From Aquificota bacterium (GTDB lineage: Bacteria > Aquificota > Aquificia > Aquificales > Aquificaceae), in contig JAADCR010000003.1 in the NCBI GenBank assembly GCA_013154375.1, forward strand, positions 1 to 40,350: 40,350 nt of DNA. Direction: 5' to 3'. The position numbers were made by a program, and so were the translations under genes. This document shows, one piece after another, positions 15,249 to 22,835 of this stretch (positions within the stretch are counted from its first letter, which is position 1; every line of letters starts with the position of its first letter). Under the pieces are notes generated by a model, which ran no database searches, had not been told where the DNA came from, and saw nothing but the letters and a program-made list of their open reading frames with translations.

Positions 15249-15967
15249 GGCTGCTCGCGTGGAGCCCGGTCCTGCCCGAGGGCGGGCGGTTCCCGCGCCG
15301 CGAAGGCCGCCCGTTTCTGCCGGGCAGCGTGCTTAAGGAGGCCTTTAAGGACGCGCTCGTTTACTACGCGCTTAAAAAAGACGCGGCGCTGGCGCGCTCG
15401 CTGGCGCGCTTTTTAAAGACGCACAGGAAGACGAGCCTCTCGGCGCTTATAAAGACGGTGGAGCGGTCGGTGCTTGAGCGTTACGGCGGGCTGCTTGGCG
15501 GGCTTAAGCTGCCCGAGCGCGTGGAGCTGCCGCCGGAGGCGGTTGTTGAGCGGACCGTCGAGGTTTACGACCTTAGAAAGAAAGACTTTAAGGAGGTCTT
15601 CCGGAGTGAGGTCTTTTTAGGGGCGGCGGAGCTCGAGGGGGAGCTGCCGGAGGAGCTTAAGAGCGCCTGTCACTCGTACTGCGAGGCCCTGCTGCACGCC
15701 GAGCTTACCTTTCTCCGGGACCACCCGTTAGGCGAGCTTTTCCACCGTCAGCTCTCGAGCGAGATAAAGCGGTGGGAGTACCCGCTCAGGCTCGGCTTCT
15801 GGACTACGGCCCCCTTCGGGGGCCGTCTTTTCTGGTTCTGGAGTAACAAAGAGGTTAGAAACCGCGTCCGCAGGCTTTACGGGATAGACATCAGACCTTT
15901 TAGGGTAATATATCTACCGCGGGAAAAGCAGACCGCGGGATGGTCGGAGGTAAAGCAGGATGCTTGA
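15245..15967 (+). CDS. RAMP-superfamily protein resembling Csm5 (orphan)
   Basis: A 240-residue protein with features of the RAMP (Cas7-like RRM) proteins, closest by eye to Csm5 of type III-A CRISPR complexes. Seen: an N-terminal strand LLAWSPVLPEGG, a RAMP-like RPFLPGSVLKEAFKDALVYYAL (residues 22-43; compare the I-P-G-S-S-L-K-G-A-hr-ta-l of Csm5), a late RLGFWTTAPFGG resembling the Gly-rich loop, and a C-terminal YLPREKQTAGWSEVK resembling the Csm5 ending (R-x-L then L-G-W-v-k). It is shorter than usual Csm5. No cas10, csm2-4 or repeat array is in the window, so it is not part of a normal CRISPR locus here. The GTG start overlaps the previous stop (GTGA). RNA binding is an inference from family; confidence moderate. 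Confidence 0.45.
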   Translation: MRLLAWSPVLPEGGRFPRREGRPFLPGSVLKEAFKDALVYYALKKDAALARSLARFLKTHRKTSLSALIKTVERSVLERYGGLLGGLKLPERVELPPEAVVERTVEVYDLRKKDFKEVFRSEVFLGAAELEGELPEELKSACHSYCEALLHAELTFLRDHPLGELFHRQLSSEIKRWEYPLRLGFWTTAPFGGRLFWFWSNKEVRNRVRRLYGIDIRPFRVIYLPREKQTAGWSEVKQDA

Positions 15968-16256
15968 GCGGCTCAGGAAAGTTACCGAGGTGCTTAAAAA
16001 GGCTCTTGAGTTTAAGGGCGAGGAGAAGGCAAAGCTGCGCGAGGAGAAGGTGGAAGAGGCGCTTAAGCTCCTCGAGGAGCTCGAGCGGGATATAATGGAG
16101 AAGGAGCTTAAACTCGCCCTTGCCGTTATCGACGAGCTTAAAGGCGAGCGTAAGCTCTACTACCTTCTTGGCAAGCTCTACGTAGAGGTCTCTAAGGAAG
16201 AGGCTAAGGAGCTTATAAAGAAGGAGCTCGAGCTCTTTAAAGGAGGAGAGGAATGA
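15960..16256 (+). CDS. Small helical protein, possible divergent prefoldin-beta-like subunit
   Basis: A 98-residue, highly charged Lys/Glu/Leu helical protein. Residues 1-65 form a long coiled-coil-like helix; ERKLYYLLGKLYVEVSKEEAKELI at 67-90 resembles the hairpin segment of prefoldin beta (VYK-x-v-G-nllvkv-kee). The C-terminal helix is only about 18 residues, against 40 or more in real beta subunits, so it is either truncated or a different fold. The alternative is a generic helical adaptor. It overlaps the RAMP-like gene by 8 bases with GGAGG 9 bases before its ATG, and overlaps the next gene by 4 bases. Confidence 0.4.
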   Translation: MLERLRKVTEVLKKALEFKGEEKAKLREEKVEEALKLLEELERDIMEKELKLALAVIDELKGERKLYYLLGKLYVEVSKEEAKELIKKELELFKGGEE

Positions 16257-18205
16257 TTATAATGCGCGAGCACGCTATAGCCCTCCTCGCGGTAAAGGAG
16301 GCTCTCGAGCGCGGCGAGCCGACTTACAAAGTAAGAGAGAAAACGCGCGAAGAAGAGGTCTTTTTAGAGCTCGAGTTTCAGAACCTCGTAAGACTTAAAA
16401 ACCCCCTCGAGTACGTGCTTACCTACTGGGGTGAGGCGCTCGTTAACCTCATGCGCGACATGATAGAGAAGGGTTTTATCCCTCACCCCGAGCAGTGGGA
16501 GGAGGACTTCCGCTGGGTAGGCTCCGAGATAATAAACATGATTCACTCCACGCTCTTAAACGACGGCCGGCCCGGTAAGAAGATAGAGCACGCACTGGCC
16601 GACCGGGGCTTTTTAGGCGAGGTGGAGCTGCCTAAGAAGGGCAAGGTAAAGACGGTAAACGAGTACGCAAAGCGCGTCTACGAGATATACCAAGAGATTA
16701 CTCCGCGTCTCGAGGTGTCGCGCGAGCTGGCGCAGTACATAAAGAGCATGCCCCCCGGCCCGGCCGAGAAGGGTATGCTGCCCGAAGGGAAGCACTTCCC
16801 GCTGCTCATGGAGTCGATGAGGCTTATCGCTTTCTCCGTACCCAACTCCGACGTTTACACGCTTACGGCCCTCGGTCAGGCCGTCCGGGAGGCGCTTAAA
16901 GAGATTCCCCCCTCTTTAGAGACGCTTATATCCGAAGACATACTTGAGGACTTTATCCTCGCCCTCGACGAAGGGATAGACAAGCTGCCCGACGCGGGTA
17001 AAGAGGTCCTTTACGCTCTCGCCCTTTTCGACGCGGAGGGTAACCTCCTGCCTGCGGGGGAGAAGCTCCTAGAGGTCTACCGCATATGGAAAAAGAAGGA
17101 GCTAAAGCCGCCCAAGACCTTTAACCTCGAGGTCTTTGAAGAGGAGCTGCTTTTAACCATCGACAAGCTCCTTAAAAAGCACGAGGAGCTCGCCGGTCCT
17201 TTGCCGACTAAAGAGGAGCTCGTCAGGGAGCTGCTGCTGAGGCCTTTAAAAGAGTACAAGCACCTCGTGGAGTTTTACGGCCGCCGGATAAACCAAGACT
17301 TTAACTACAAGAAAAAAGAAGAGATAAAGAAGAAGTTCCAAGAGCTTAAAACCGTTGAGGAGCTGTTTAAGCACTTCTACGAGCAGGGCGGGAAGTGGTA
17401 CAAGAAGATGATGGACCTCGTGAGCGAGGCCCTCTACTCGCTCGAGTCGTTCGACCTTATAACCACCGACCTGACGGAGAAAGGTGAGCTCTACTACAAG
17501 CCCACCGAGTACGGTAAGAAAGTTATAGAGGACCTAAACAGCCACGGCGTGCGCGACGTAACCGCCACGGGCGTAAAGGCCATAACCGTAAGCAAGGGTG
17601 AGTTTACGGCTCCTAACTACGAGTGGTACCGGCAGGCCCTCGAGGAGGTGCTCGTAAGAAGCGGCTCGCCCACCGACAGCGGCAGGCTGTACGCAAACCT
17701 CGCTTACGAGATAAAGAGAAAGCCCCACCTTACGCGCTTCGAGCTTATCGTTCTGCACAAGATACCCAAGGCGGGTATGTTCTTAGACGAGCTGTACGCG
17801 GAGTTCGACGAGACGATGAGAGAAGAGGTACACCTCGCGGTGGAGAAGCTCCAAGCCCGCGGTTACCTCGACGTTCTGCCCAACGACGGGCTCGTGCTCA
17901 CGCGCGCGGGCGAGCTTATAAAGGAAGCCGTCTCTTCCGTACCCGAAGGTCTGGGTAACCCCGTAAACCCCTTTATGTTCCGGATAATCAAGGCCATATA
18001 CGAGGTGGGCAGCCTCTACGTAAAAGAGGAGAAGGTACGGATACTGCCCAAGCAGTTTGAGGAGGTAGAGAAGAAGACGGGTCTCGACCACGAGACGTTC
18101 GTCAACGAGCTTGCGCTTCTGCGTCTTCTGGGCATCCTCGGACAGAACTCGCTGCACAAGTCCGGGCTGGCCCTCCTTAAGGCGGTAGAAGAGCTGGAGG
18201 GCTGA
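16253..18205 (+). CDS. DUF505-like tandem winged-helix protein
   Basis: A 650-residue soluble protein, all-helical with short strands, that I take to be a DUF505-type protein, a family of unknown function seen mainly in archaea and thermophiles. A winged-helix-end pattern (LT-x-x-G-x-x-L/V-x-E/A) recurs about six times: near residues 54-66, 202-216, 262-276, 414-427, 546-559 and 633-645. This implies a chain of winged-helix modules, which bind nucleic acids or proteins. The N-terminal REHAIALLAVKEALERGE and following LVRLKN are helical. ATG at 16253 is preceded by AGGAGGAGAGG and overlaps the previous stop by 4 bases. It is the last gene before a terminator. No catalytic motif is visible. Confidence 0.55.
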   Translation: MIIMREHAIALLAVKEALERGEPTYKVREKTREEEVFLELEFQNLVRLKNPLEYVLTYWGEALVNLMRDMIEKGFIPHPEQWEEDFRWVGSEIINMIHSTLLNDGRPGKKIEHALADRGFLGEVELPKKGKVKTVNEYAKRVYEIYQEITPRLEVSRELAQYIKSMPPGPAEKGMLPEGKHFPLLMESMRLIAFSVPNSDVYTLTALGQAVREALKEIPPSLETLISEDILEDFILALDEGIDKLPDAGKEVLYALALFDAEGNLLPAGEKLLEVYRIWKKKELKPPKTFNLEVFEEELLLTIDKLLKKHEELAGPLPTKEELVRELLLRPLKEYKHLVEFYGRRINQDFNYKKKEEIKKKFQELKTVEELFKHFYEQGGKWYKKMMDLVSEALYSLESFDLITTDLTEKGELYYKPTEYGKKVIEDLNSHGVRDVTATGVKAITVSKGEFTAPNYEWYRQALEEVLVRSGSPTDSGRLYANLAYEIKRKPHLTRFELIVLHKIPKAGMFLDELYAEFDETMREEVHLAVEKLQARGYLDVLPNDGLVLTRAGELIKEAVSSVPEGLGNPVNPFMFRIIKAIYEVGSLYVKEEKVRILPKQFEEVEKKTGLDHETFVNELALLRLLGILGQNSLHKSGLALLKAVEELEG

Positions 18206-18214
18206 GCCCTCTTT
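18197..18214 (+). terminator. Terminator of the prefoldin operon
   Basis: GAGGGC (18197-18202) pairs with GCCCTC (18206-18211) with the stop codon TGA of the last gene as the loop, followed by TTTCCCTT. It separates the operon from pgi/pmi. Confidence 0.65.
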
Positions 18215-18233
18215 CCCTTAAAATGTCTTTTCT
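18215..18233 (+). promoter_or_regulatory. Short leaderless-type promoter of the pgi/pmi gene
   Basis: TAAAAT (18219-18224) ends 9 bases before the ATG at 18234 and no Shine-Dalgarno is present. The -35 region would fall in the preceding terminator hairpin. Confidence 0.45.
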
Positions 18234-19196
18234 ATGAAAGCAGAAAAACTCGTGGAGGGGTTCTGGCAGCAGCTGCTGCCGGAGGGGGGGATACCGAGAA
18301 TACCGCTTAGCGAGCTAAAAGGGCTCGTTCTCTGCGGCATGGGCGGCTCGGGCATCGTCGGGAGCGTGGCCCGGACGCTTCTTCTTAAGCGCGGCTACGA
18401 GAAGCCCGTCGTTACCGTAAAAGACTACGACCTGCCGCCTTTCGTAAAAGACGGCTACGGCGTCGTCTGCGTTAGCTACAGCGGCAACACCGAAGAGACG
18501 CTTCACAACTTCCGGCAAGCCCTCGAGCGGGGCCTTCCCGTCTGGTGCGTCACCTCCGGCGGTAAGCTCGAGAAGCTCGCCCGCGAGCACGGACTGCCCG
18601 TCGCCTTGGTCCCTAAAGGGCTCCAGCCGCGTTTTGCCTTCGGCTACATGTTCTCCCGGCTTCTCCTTATGCTCGGCTTTACCGAGAAAGAGCTAAAAGA
18701 CGGGGCCGAGTTTTTAAGGGCCGAACAAGACGGGCTTAAAAAGCTTGCGCTTAATCTGGCCGAGCGGCTTTACGGCTTCGTCCCGGCTCTGTACGCCACG
18801 CCCCTCACCGCGCCGGCCGCCCACCGGTGGAAGGCCCAGCTAAACGAGAACGCCAAAACCCCTTCTCACGACGCCGTTCTGCCCGAGCTGCACCACAACG
18901 AGCTTATGGGCTGGAGCAACTTCCTCCTGCGCGACAAGTTCGTCTACTTACTCTTTAAAGACCCCGAAGACCACGAGCGGAACCTTCTCCGTGCCGAGCT
19001 TACCGAAGAGTTACTTAAGGAGCTCGGCCACAACCCCGTAGTTTTAGAAGGAAAGGGCGAGACGCTTCTTAAGCGGACGCTCTGGCTTATTAACCTCGGC
19101 GACTGGGTGAGCGTGCTTCTGGCCGGCCTGTACGGCTACGACCCGCTCTCTATACCCCTTATAAAACAAGTAAAAGAGCGTCTCGAGCATGCCTAA
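18234..19196 (+). CDS. Bifunctional phosphoglucose/phosphomannose isomerase
   Basis: Cytoplasmic isomerase of fructose 6-phosphate with glucose 6-phosphate and mannose 6-phosphate, linking gluconeogenesis to sugar nucleotides. The 320-residue length matches the short archaeal-type PGI/PMI known also from Aquifex. Tandem SIS domains are visible: GMGGSG (residues 35-40), SYSGNTEET (81-89) for sugar-phosphate binding, LNENAK at about 203, and LPELHHNEL near 217-225 with the catalytic Glu/His. It overlaps truA by 8 bases. Confidence 0.92.
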   Translation: MKAEKLVEGFWQQLLPEGGIPRIPLSELKGLVLCGMGGSGIVGSVARTLLLKRGYEKPVVTVKDYDLPPFVKDGYGVVCVSYSGNTEETLHNFRQALERGLPVWCVTSGGKLEKLAREHGLPVALVPKGLQPRFAFGYMFSRLLLMLGFTEKELKDGAEFLRAEQDGLKKLALNLAERLYGFVPALYATPLTAPAAHRWKAQLNENAKTPSHDAVLPELHHNELMGWSNFLLRDKFVYLLFKDPEDHERNLLRAELTEELLKELGHNPVVLEGKGETLLKRTLWLINLGDWVSVLLAGLYGYDPLSIPLIKQVKERLEHA

Positions 19197-20040
19197 CTAC
19201 CTTATAAGACTTGCCTTCGTAGGGACGAACTTCCACGGCTGGCAGGTCCAGCCGGGCCTTAGAACCGTTCAGGGTGAGCTTCTGCGCGCCCTCAGCACCG
19301 TCTTTAAAAAGCCCGTAAAGGTGGTAGGCTGCTGCAGAACCGACGCCGGCGTCCACGCCCTCGACTACGTCGCCAATGCCGTAACCCCCTCCTTTTTAGA
19401 GCCCGACAAGCTCCTTAAAGCCCTAAACGCCTTACTTCCTAAGGACGTCGGCGTTAAAGAGGTAAAACCCGTAGAGCCTTCTTTTAACGCCCGTTACGCC
19501 CCCGAAGCAAAGGTCTACCTCTACAAGCTCTGGCTCGCTCCTTACCGCGACCCTTTTTACCACCCCTTCGTCTGGCCCGTCAGACGGCTAAACGAGGAGC
19601 TGCTGAGAAAGCTGGCGAAAAAGCTCGAGGGCGAGCGCGACTTTGCCCCCTTTGCCAAGATAGAAGAGAGGGACGCGCTTACGCGCGTAAAGCTCGAGAG
19701 CGTCTCGGTAGAGAGAAAGGGCGAGCTTTTGGAGCTCAGGTTCAAGGCAAAGAGCTTTTTAAGGTACATGGTGAGGCGGATGGTCGGTCTGCTCGTAGGC
19801 GTGGCGACGGGCAGGTTCCCCGAGGAGCTCTTTTACGAAGTTTTAGAAGGGAAGAAGAAAGCTCCCTACACGGCCCCGCCTCAAGGGCTCCACTTAGAGA
19901 AAGTGCTACTGCCGCCCGACGCTGAGAAGCACGGCCCCGAGCACGATGAGCACCGTACCGAGAAGCTTAAGCCCGCTGAAGCTCTCACCGAGCAGCACCA
20001 CCGAGAGGAAGAACGAGAAGAGGGGAGAGGTCGAGGCTAA
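19189..20040 (+). CDS. truA: tRNA pseudouridine synthase A with unusual C-terminal tail
   Basis: Makes pseudouridine at positions 38-40 of tRNA. The catalytic Asp52 lies in CRTDAGVHAL (49-58), and NFHGWQVQPGLRTVQGEL (14-31) is the N-terminal signature; SFLRYMVRRMVG and the closing APPQGLHLEKV are normal. Family members usually end near residue 243. Here the frame continues for about 40 residues of charged Glu/His/Arg sequence that is read from the strand opposite eamA, producing a 135-base antisense overlap. The tail probably arose by loss of the original stop. The ATG overlaps the pgi/pmi gene by 8 bases. Confidence 0.95.
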   Translation: MPNYLIRLAFVGTNFHGWQVQPGLRTVQGELLRALSTVFKKPVKVVGCCRTDAGVHALDYVANAVTPSFLEPDKLLKALNALLPKDVGVKEVKPVEPSFNARYAPEAKVYLYKLWLAPYRDPFYHPFVWPVRRLNEELLRKLAKKLEGERDFAPFAKIEERDALTRVKLESVSVERKGELLELRFKAKSFLRYMVRRMVGLLVGVATGRFPEELFYEVLEGKKKAPYTAPPQGLHLEKVLLPPDAEKHGPEHDEHRTEKLKPAEALTEQHHREEEREEGRGRG

Positions 20041-20334
20041 GGGCGCCACCACGGACACCTCCCCCTCTTTAACCGCCTTGTAGTAAGCCAGAAGCCCTGC
20101 CACGCCCGAGAGCACGCCCCCCAGAGCCACCGCCAGCAGCTCCCTTACCGAGTAGCTAAACGGGTTCTCTTTGTATAGGAAAAGCAGGAAAGCCGAGAAG
20201 AGGGCCGCCGCGGCGTTGTGGACGAATACGCCCGCCAGAGGCGAAAGCTCGCCCTTAAGCCCGAGCTTAAACAGCACGGGTGCGCTGCCCCATATCAGGG
20301 CGCTAAGTAAGGCAAACAAGACGGCCTTGTCCAT
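19906..20334 (-). CDS. Single-domain EamA/DMT-family membrane protein
   Basis: A 142-residue membrane protein with five hydrophobic segments, equal to one EamA repeat. Usual EamA transporters have two repeats (about 280 residues, ten helices). Visible features include the N-terminal LSALIWGSAPVLFKLGL, the central KAVKEGEVSVVAPLASTSPLFS typical of the EamA motif, and the ending GLKLLGTVLIVLGAVLLS. Half-size members are thought to work as dimers. The ATG has no Shine-Dalgarno; TAAACT ends 7 bases upstream. Its 3' third is also read as the truA tail. Substrate unknown. Confidence 0.8.
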   Translation of the reverse strand: MDKAVLFALLSALIWGSAPVLFKLGLKGELSPLAGVFVHNAAAALFSAFLLFLYKENPFSYSVRELLAVALGGVLSGVAGLLAYYKAVKEGEVSVVAPLASTSPLFSFFLSVVLLGESFSGLKLLGTVLIVLGAVLLSVGRQ

Positions 20335-20367
20335 GACAGATAGTTTAACGCTAAAATAGTAGCCGCC
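20335..20367. promoter_or_regulatory. Divergent promoters for eamA and the MATE gene
   Basis: On the minus strand TAAACT (20342-20347) ends 7 bases before the eamA ATG. On the plus strand TAAAAT (20352-20357) lies 10 bases before the TTG start at 20368. There is no Shine-Dalgarno on either side. Confidence 0.5.
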
Positions 20368-21738
20368 TTGAGACGCATCCTCGTAAGCCCCGACGAGCCG
20401 TTTAGCTCCGTGCTTAAAAAGATTGCCTCCCTTGCCGCGCCCGTCGTCGTGGTAAACCTCCTCTACACGGTAGAGAACACCGTCTCGCTCCTGCTCGTCT
20501 CTTCCCTCTCGGCCAGCGCCGTGGCCGCGGTAGGCTTCTCGCTCTCGCTCCTCTGGTTCGTCTACGCCCTTATGGCCCTCTCGTACGCAGGCACTAACGT
20601 GCTCGTAGCCCAGCGCGTGGGCGCCGGTAAAGACCCCGGCCCCGTTCTTGCGGCCGGTCTTACCCTCTCGTTCCTCCTCTCGCTGCCGCTCTTTTTTAAA
20701 GGCCGGGAGCTGTTACTTACGCTTATGGAGCTCTTAGGAGCCAGCGAGACGGTAAGAAGCTTGGCAAGCGCCTACCTAAAGCCCGTCTTCTGGTTTATCC
20801 CCTTAGGCTTTTTAACCAACACCTTTTACGGTGCTTACAACGGCGCGGGCGACACCAAGACGCCCATGAAGGTGGCCGTCCTTATGAACGCGGTTCACGT
20901 TCTTACGGCCTACGCACTTATAAACGGCGTCTGGGGCCTGCCGAGGCTCGGCGTAGAAGGCGCGGGCTGGGGCGTAGCCTTGTCGGAAGCTACGGGCTTT
21001 ACGGCCTACCTGCTGCTACAGCTACTTCTAAAGAAGCCTTTCCCCGTAAAGCCGGGGCTTGAGAAAGAGGTGCTCTTAAGGATGCTCCGCGTCGGTAGCC
21101 CTACGGCCCTCGAGAGGGCTGTCACCACCCTCTCGTTTAACCTATTTGTGGGCTTCCTTGCCCGTCTGGGCGACGAGGTGCTCGCCGCTCACCAGATAGG
21201 TCTGAGGGTCGAGAGCTTCTCTTTCATGCTCGGCTTCGGCGTCATGGTGGCCACTACGACCCTCGTGGGCCAGAACTACGGAGCTAAGAACTACGCCGGC
21301 GCGGTAAGGGCCGTCCGCGTCTCGCTGCTCTCGGGCCTCTTGGTTATGAGCCTCGGCGGTCTTTTACTCTTCCTCTTCCCCGAGCCCGTGGTAAAGCTCT
21401 TTACGCGCGAGCCGCGCGTCGTCGAGCTGGCCTCGCTGTACCTGCGCGTCGTGGCCCTCTCTCAGCCGGCCATGGCTTTAGCTTCTATTTACGCGGGCGC
21501 CCTAAAAGGTCTGGGCAAGACGCAGATACCCCTCTTCGTTAACACTTTCTCCTTCTGGAGCTTCCGGATACTGCCCAGCTGGCTGCTTCTAAAGCTCTAT
21601 CCGAGCCCGCTCGTCCCTTGGGGAGCTATGAGCGTCGAGACGTGGCTCCGCGGACTTACCTACGCCTACTTCTTTAAAAGAGAAGCGCGGAAGCTCCTCG
21701 CACCAACAGGTAAAGACCCGAAGCAAGAACGCCCGTAG
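20368..21738 (+). CDS. MATE family efflux transporter
   Basis: Inner-membrane multidrug/metabolite exporter of the MATE family driven by Na+ or H+, 456 residues with about 12 hydrophobic helices. Two homologous halves are visible: LAAPVVVVNLLYTVENTVSLLLV opens the first and PTALERAVTTLSFNLFVGFLARLGDEVLAAHQIGLRVESF carries the second-half signature; GAYNGAGDTKTPM is a typical loop. The TTG start was chosen as the only one preceding the first helix, close behind TAAAAT. The last 65 bases overlap the convergent TauE/SafE gene. Confidence 0.9.
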   Translation: MRRILVSPDEPFSSVLKKIASLAAPVVVVNLLYTVENTVSLLLVSSLSASAVAAVGFSLSLLWFVYALMALSYAGTNVLVAQRVGAGKDPGPVLAAGLTLSFLLSLPLFFKGRELLLTLMELLGASETVRSLASAYLKPVFWFIPLGFLTNTFYGAYNGAGDTKTPMKVAVLMNAVHVLTAYALINGVWGLPRLGVEGAGWGVALSEATGFTAYLLLQLLLKKPFPVKPGLEKEVLLRMLRVGSPTALERAVTTLSFNLFVGFLARLGDEVLAAHQIGLRVESFSFMLGFGVMVATTTLVGQNYGAKNYAGAVRAVRVSLLSGLLVMSLGGLLLFLFPEPVVKLFTREPRVVELASLYLRVVALSQPAMALASIYAGALKGLGKTQIPLFVNTFSFWSFRILPSWLLLKLYPSPLVPWGAMSVETWLRGLTYAYFFKREARKLLAPTGKDPKQERP

Positions 21739-22399
21739 AGACGAGGCGCCTTACCGCCCGCTCGCTCCGGTACAGCGGCAGACGCGACGCGGCCAGAGCG
21801 CCCAGCACGGCTCCTAAAGAGCCCGAGAGGGCAAAGCCCGCGTCAAACCACCGCCAGCTGCCCCAGAGACCGTAAAAGAGGAGCCTCACCGAGAGGTTAA
21901 ACAGAAAGTAGACGGCCAAGCTGGCGCGGTAGACCTCGGGTCTCGGCTCGACGCGTTTTAAAAACAGAGCCGGCGGAGGCCCTCCCGTACCCACCAGACC
22001 TGCAAAAAAGCCGCCCAGAAAGCCGCTAAGAAGCGCCCCTCCGCGGTCCGGGCTAAAGGCCGCCCCGCGCTGCTCCCGTAGCGCGAGGCTAAGCACGAAA
22101 AGCCCCACCGCCAGCTCCGCGAAAGCCCGGCTCGAGACGCTTAGAACCAGCGTGCCCAGCGTAAGGCCGAAAAACGAGCCTAAGAGCAAGTACCTTAAAA
22201 AGGGGCTCAGCTTAAAGCCGGAGAGCCTTAAGACCGCGAGGTTACCCGCGAGGTTAACCGGGGCGGAGGAGACTATAACGACGCGGGCGTCGTAAAACGG
22301 GCTGCAGATGGAGACTATAAAAACGCCCGCACCGAAGCCCGCGGTGCCCTGAAACAGCCAGCCGAGGAAGGCCGCCAGAAAAGGCAGCGGCTCAAGCAC
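21674..22399 (-). CDS. TauE/SafE family membrane transporter
   Basis: Predicted anion exporter or importer of the TauE/SafE (DUF81) family, 241 residues and about eight hydrophobic helices. The duplicated family motif appears as GWLFQGTAGFGAG near the N-terminus and GFFAGLVGTGGPP at about residues 130-142. Family members move sulfite, sulfonates or related anions; the substrate here is not readable. GTG start; it overlaps the upstream helical gene by 8 bases and the MATE gene's end by 65 bases. Confidence 0.88.
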   Translation of the reverse strand: MLEPLPFLAAFLGWLFQGTAGFGAGVFIVSICSPFYDARVVIVSSAPVNLAGNLAVLRLSGFKLSPFLRYLLLGSFFGLTLGTLVLSVSSRAFAELAVGLFVLSLALREQRGAAFSPDRGGALLSGFLGGFFAGLVGTGGPPPALFLKRVEPRPEVYRASLAVYFLFNLSVRLLFYGLWGSWRWFDAGFALSGSLGAVLGALAASRLPLYRSERAVRRLVSTGVLASGLYLLVRGASALLF

Positions 22400-22835
22400 C
22401 GAAAAGAAAGCCCCTAAGCCGCCGCAGCAGCCCTCCCTTCTGTTCCCTGAGCTCGAGGTTTATCCTCTCCACGAGCTCCGACAGGTAAGCGGCCAGACGC
22501 GAGAGCGCGTGGCGGTCCCCTATCCCGTCGTCGGCCAGAAAGTCTTTAAGCGTCCCGTTTATCCCCTCTAAAAACAGCGCCTGACGGCGCAGCTGCTCGG
22601 GCTCTCCGCGGCCTAAGCTCTCCTCGAGCTCCTTAAGCGCCTCTTCTAAACCTTCGAGCAGCTGTGCCATGAGCTGCTCCTTAACCGCCTCGTCGGGAGA
22701 GAAGCTGAGAACGCGTACCACGCGTGCCTTTAGCGCCAGACGGAACTTCAGCAGCTCCCCCTCGAAGGCCTCCTTCTCGCCCAGAGACCGGCCGAAGTTA
22801 AGCACGAACTCCTTCAGCTCGCTCTTAACGCCCAT
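22392..22835 (-). CDS. Helical protein of unknown function
   Basis: Unrecognised 147-residue soluble protein, almost entirely helical and rich in Leu, Glu and Arg. Helices of about 30 residues are broken at SPDEAV, RGEPEQ and DGIGDRHA, suggesting a helical bundle. No signal or transmembrane segment. It is placed between a DUF4149-like membrane protein and TauE/SafE with overlaps of 1 and 8 bases, so it is translated as part of the ffh-rpsP operon. No functional inference. Confidence 0.6.
   Translation of the reverse strand: MGVKSELKEFVLNFGRSLGEKEAFEGELLKFRLALKARVVRVLSFSPDEAVKEQLMAQLLEGLEEALKELEESLGRGEPEQLRRQALFLEGINGTLKDFLADDGIGDRHALSRLAAYLSELVERINLELREQKGGLLRRLRGFLFGA

Noticed and set aside
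13092-18205. Idea that the operon is a type III CRISPR locus
   Set aside because: Only one RAMP-like gene is present; I found no Cas10, no other Csm or Cmr protein and no repeat array in the window.
18265-18280. 16-bp palindrome GGCAGCAG/CTGCTGCC in the pgi/pmi gene
   Set aside because: It follows from the Gln-Gln-Leu-Leu codons CAG CAG CTG CTG and has no special position, so codon choice explains it.
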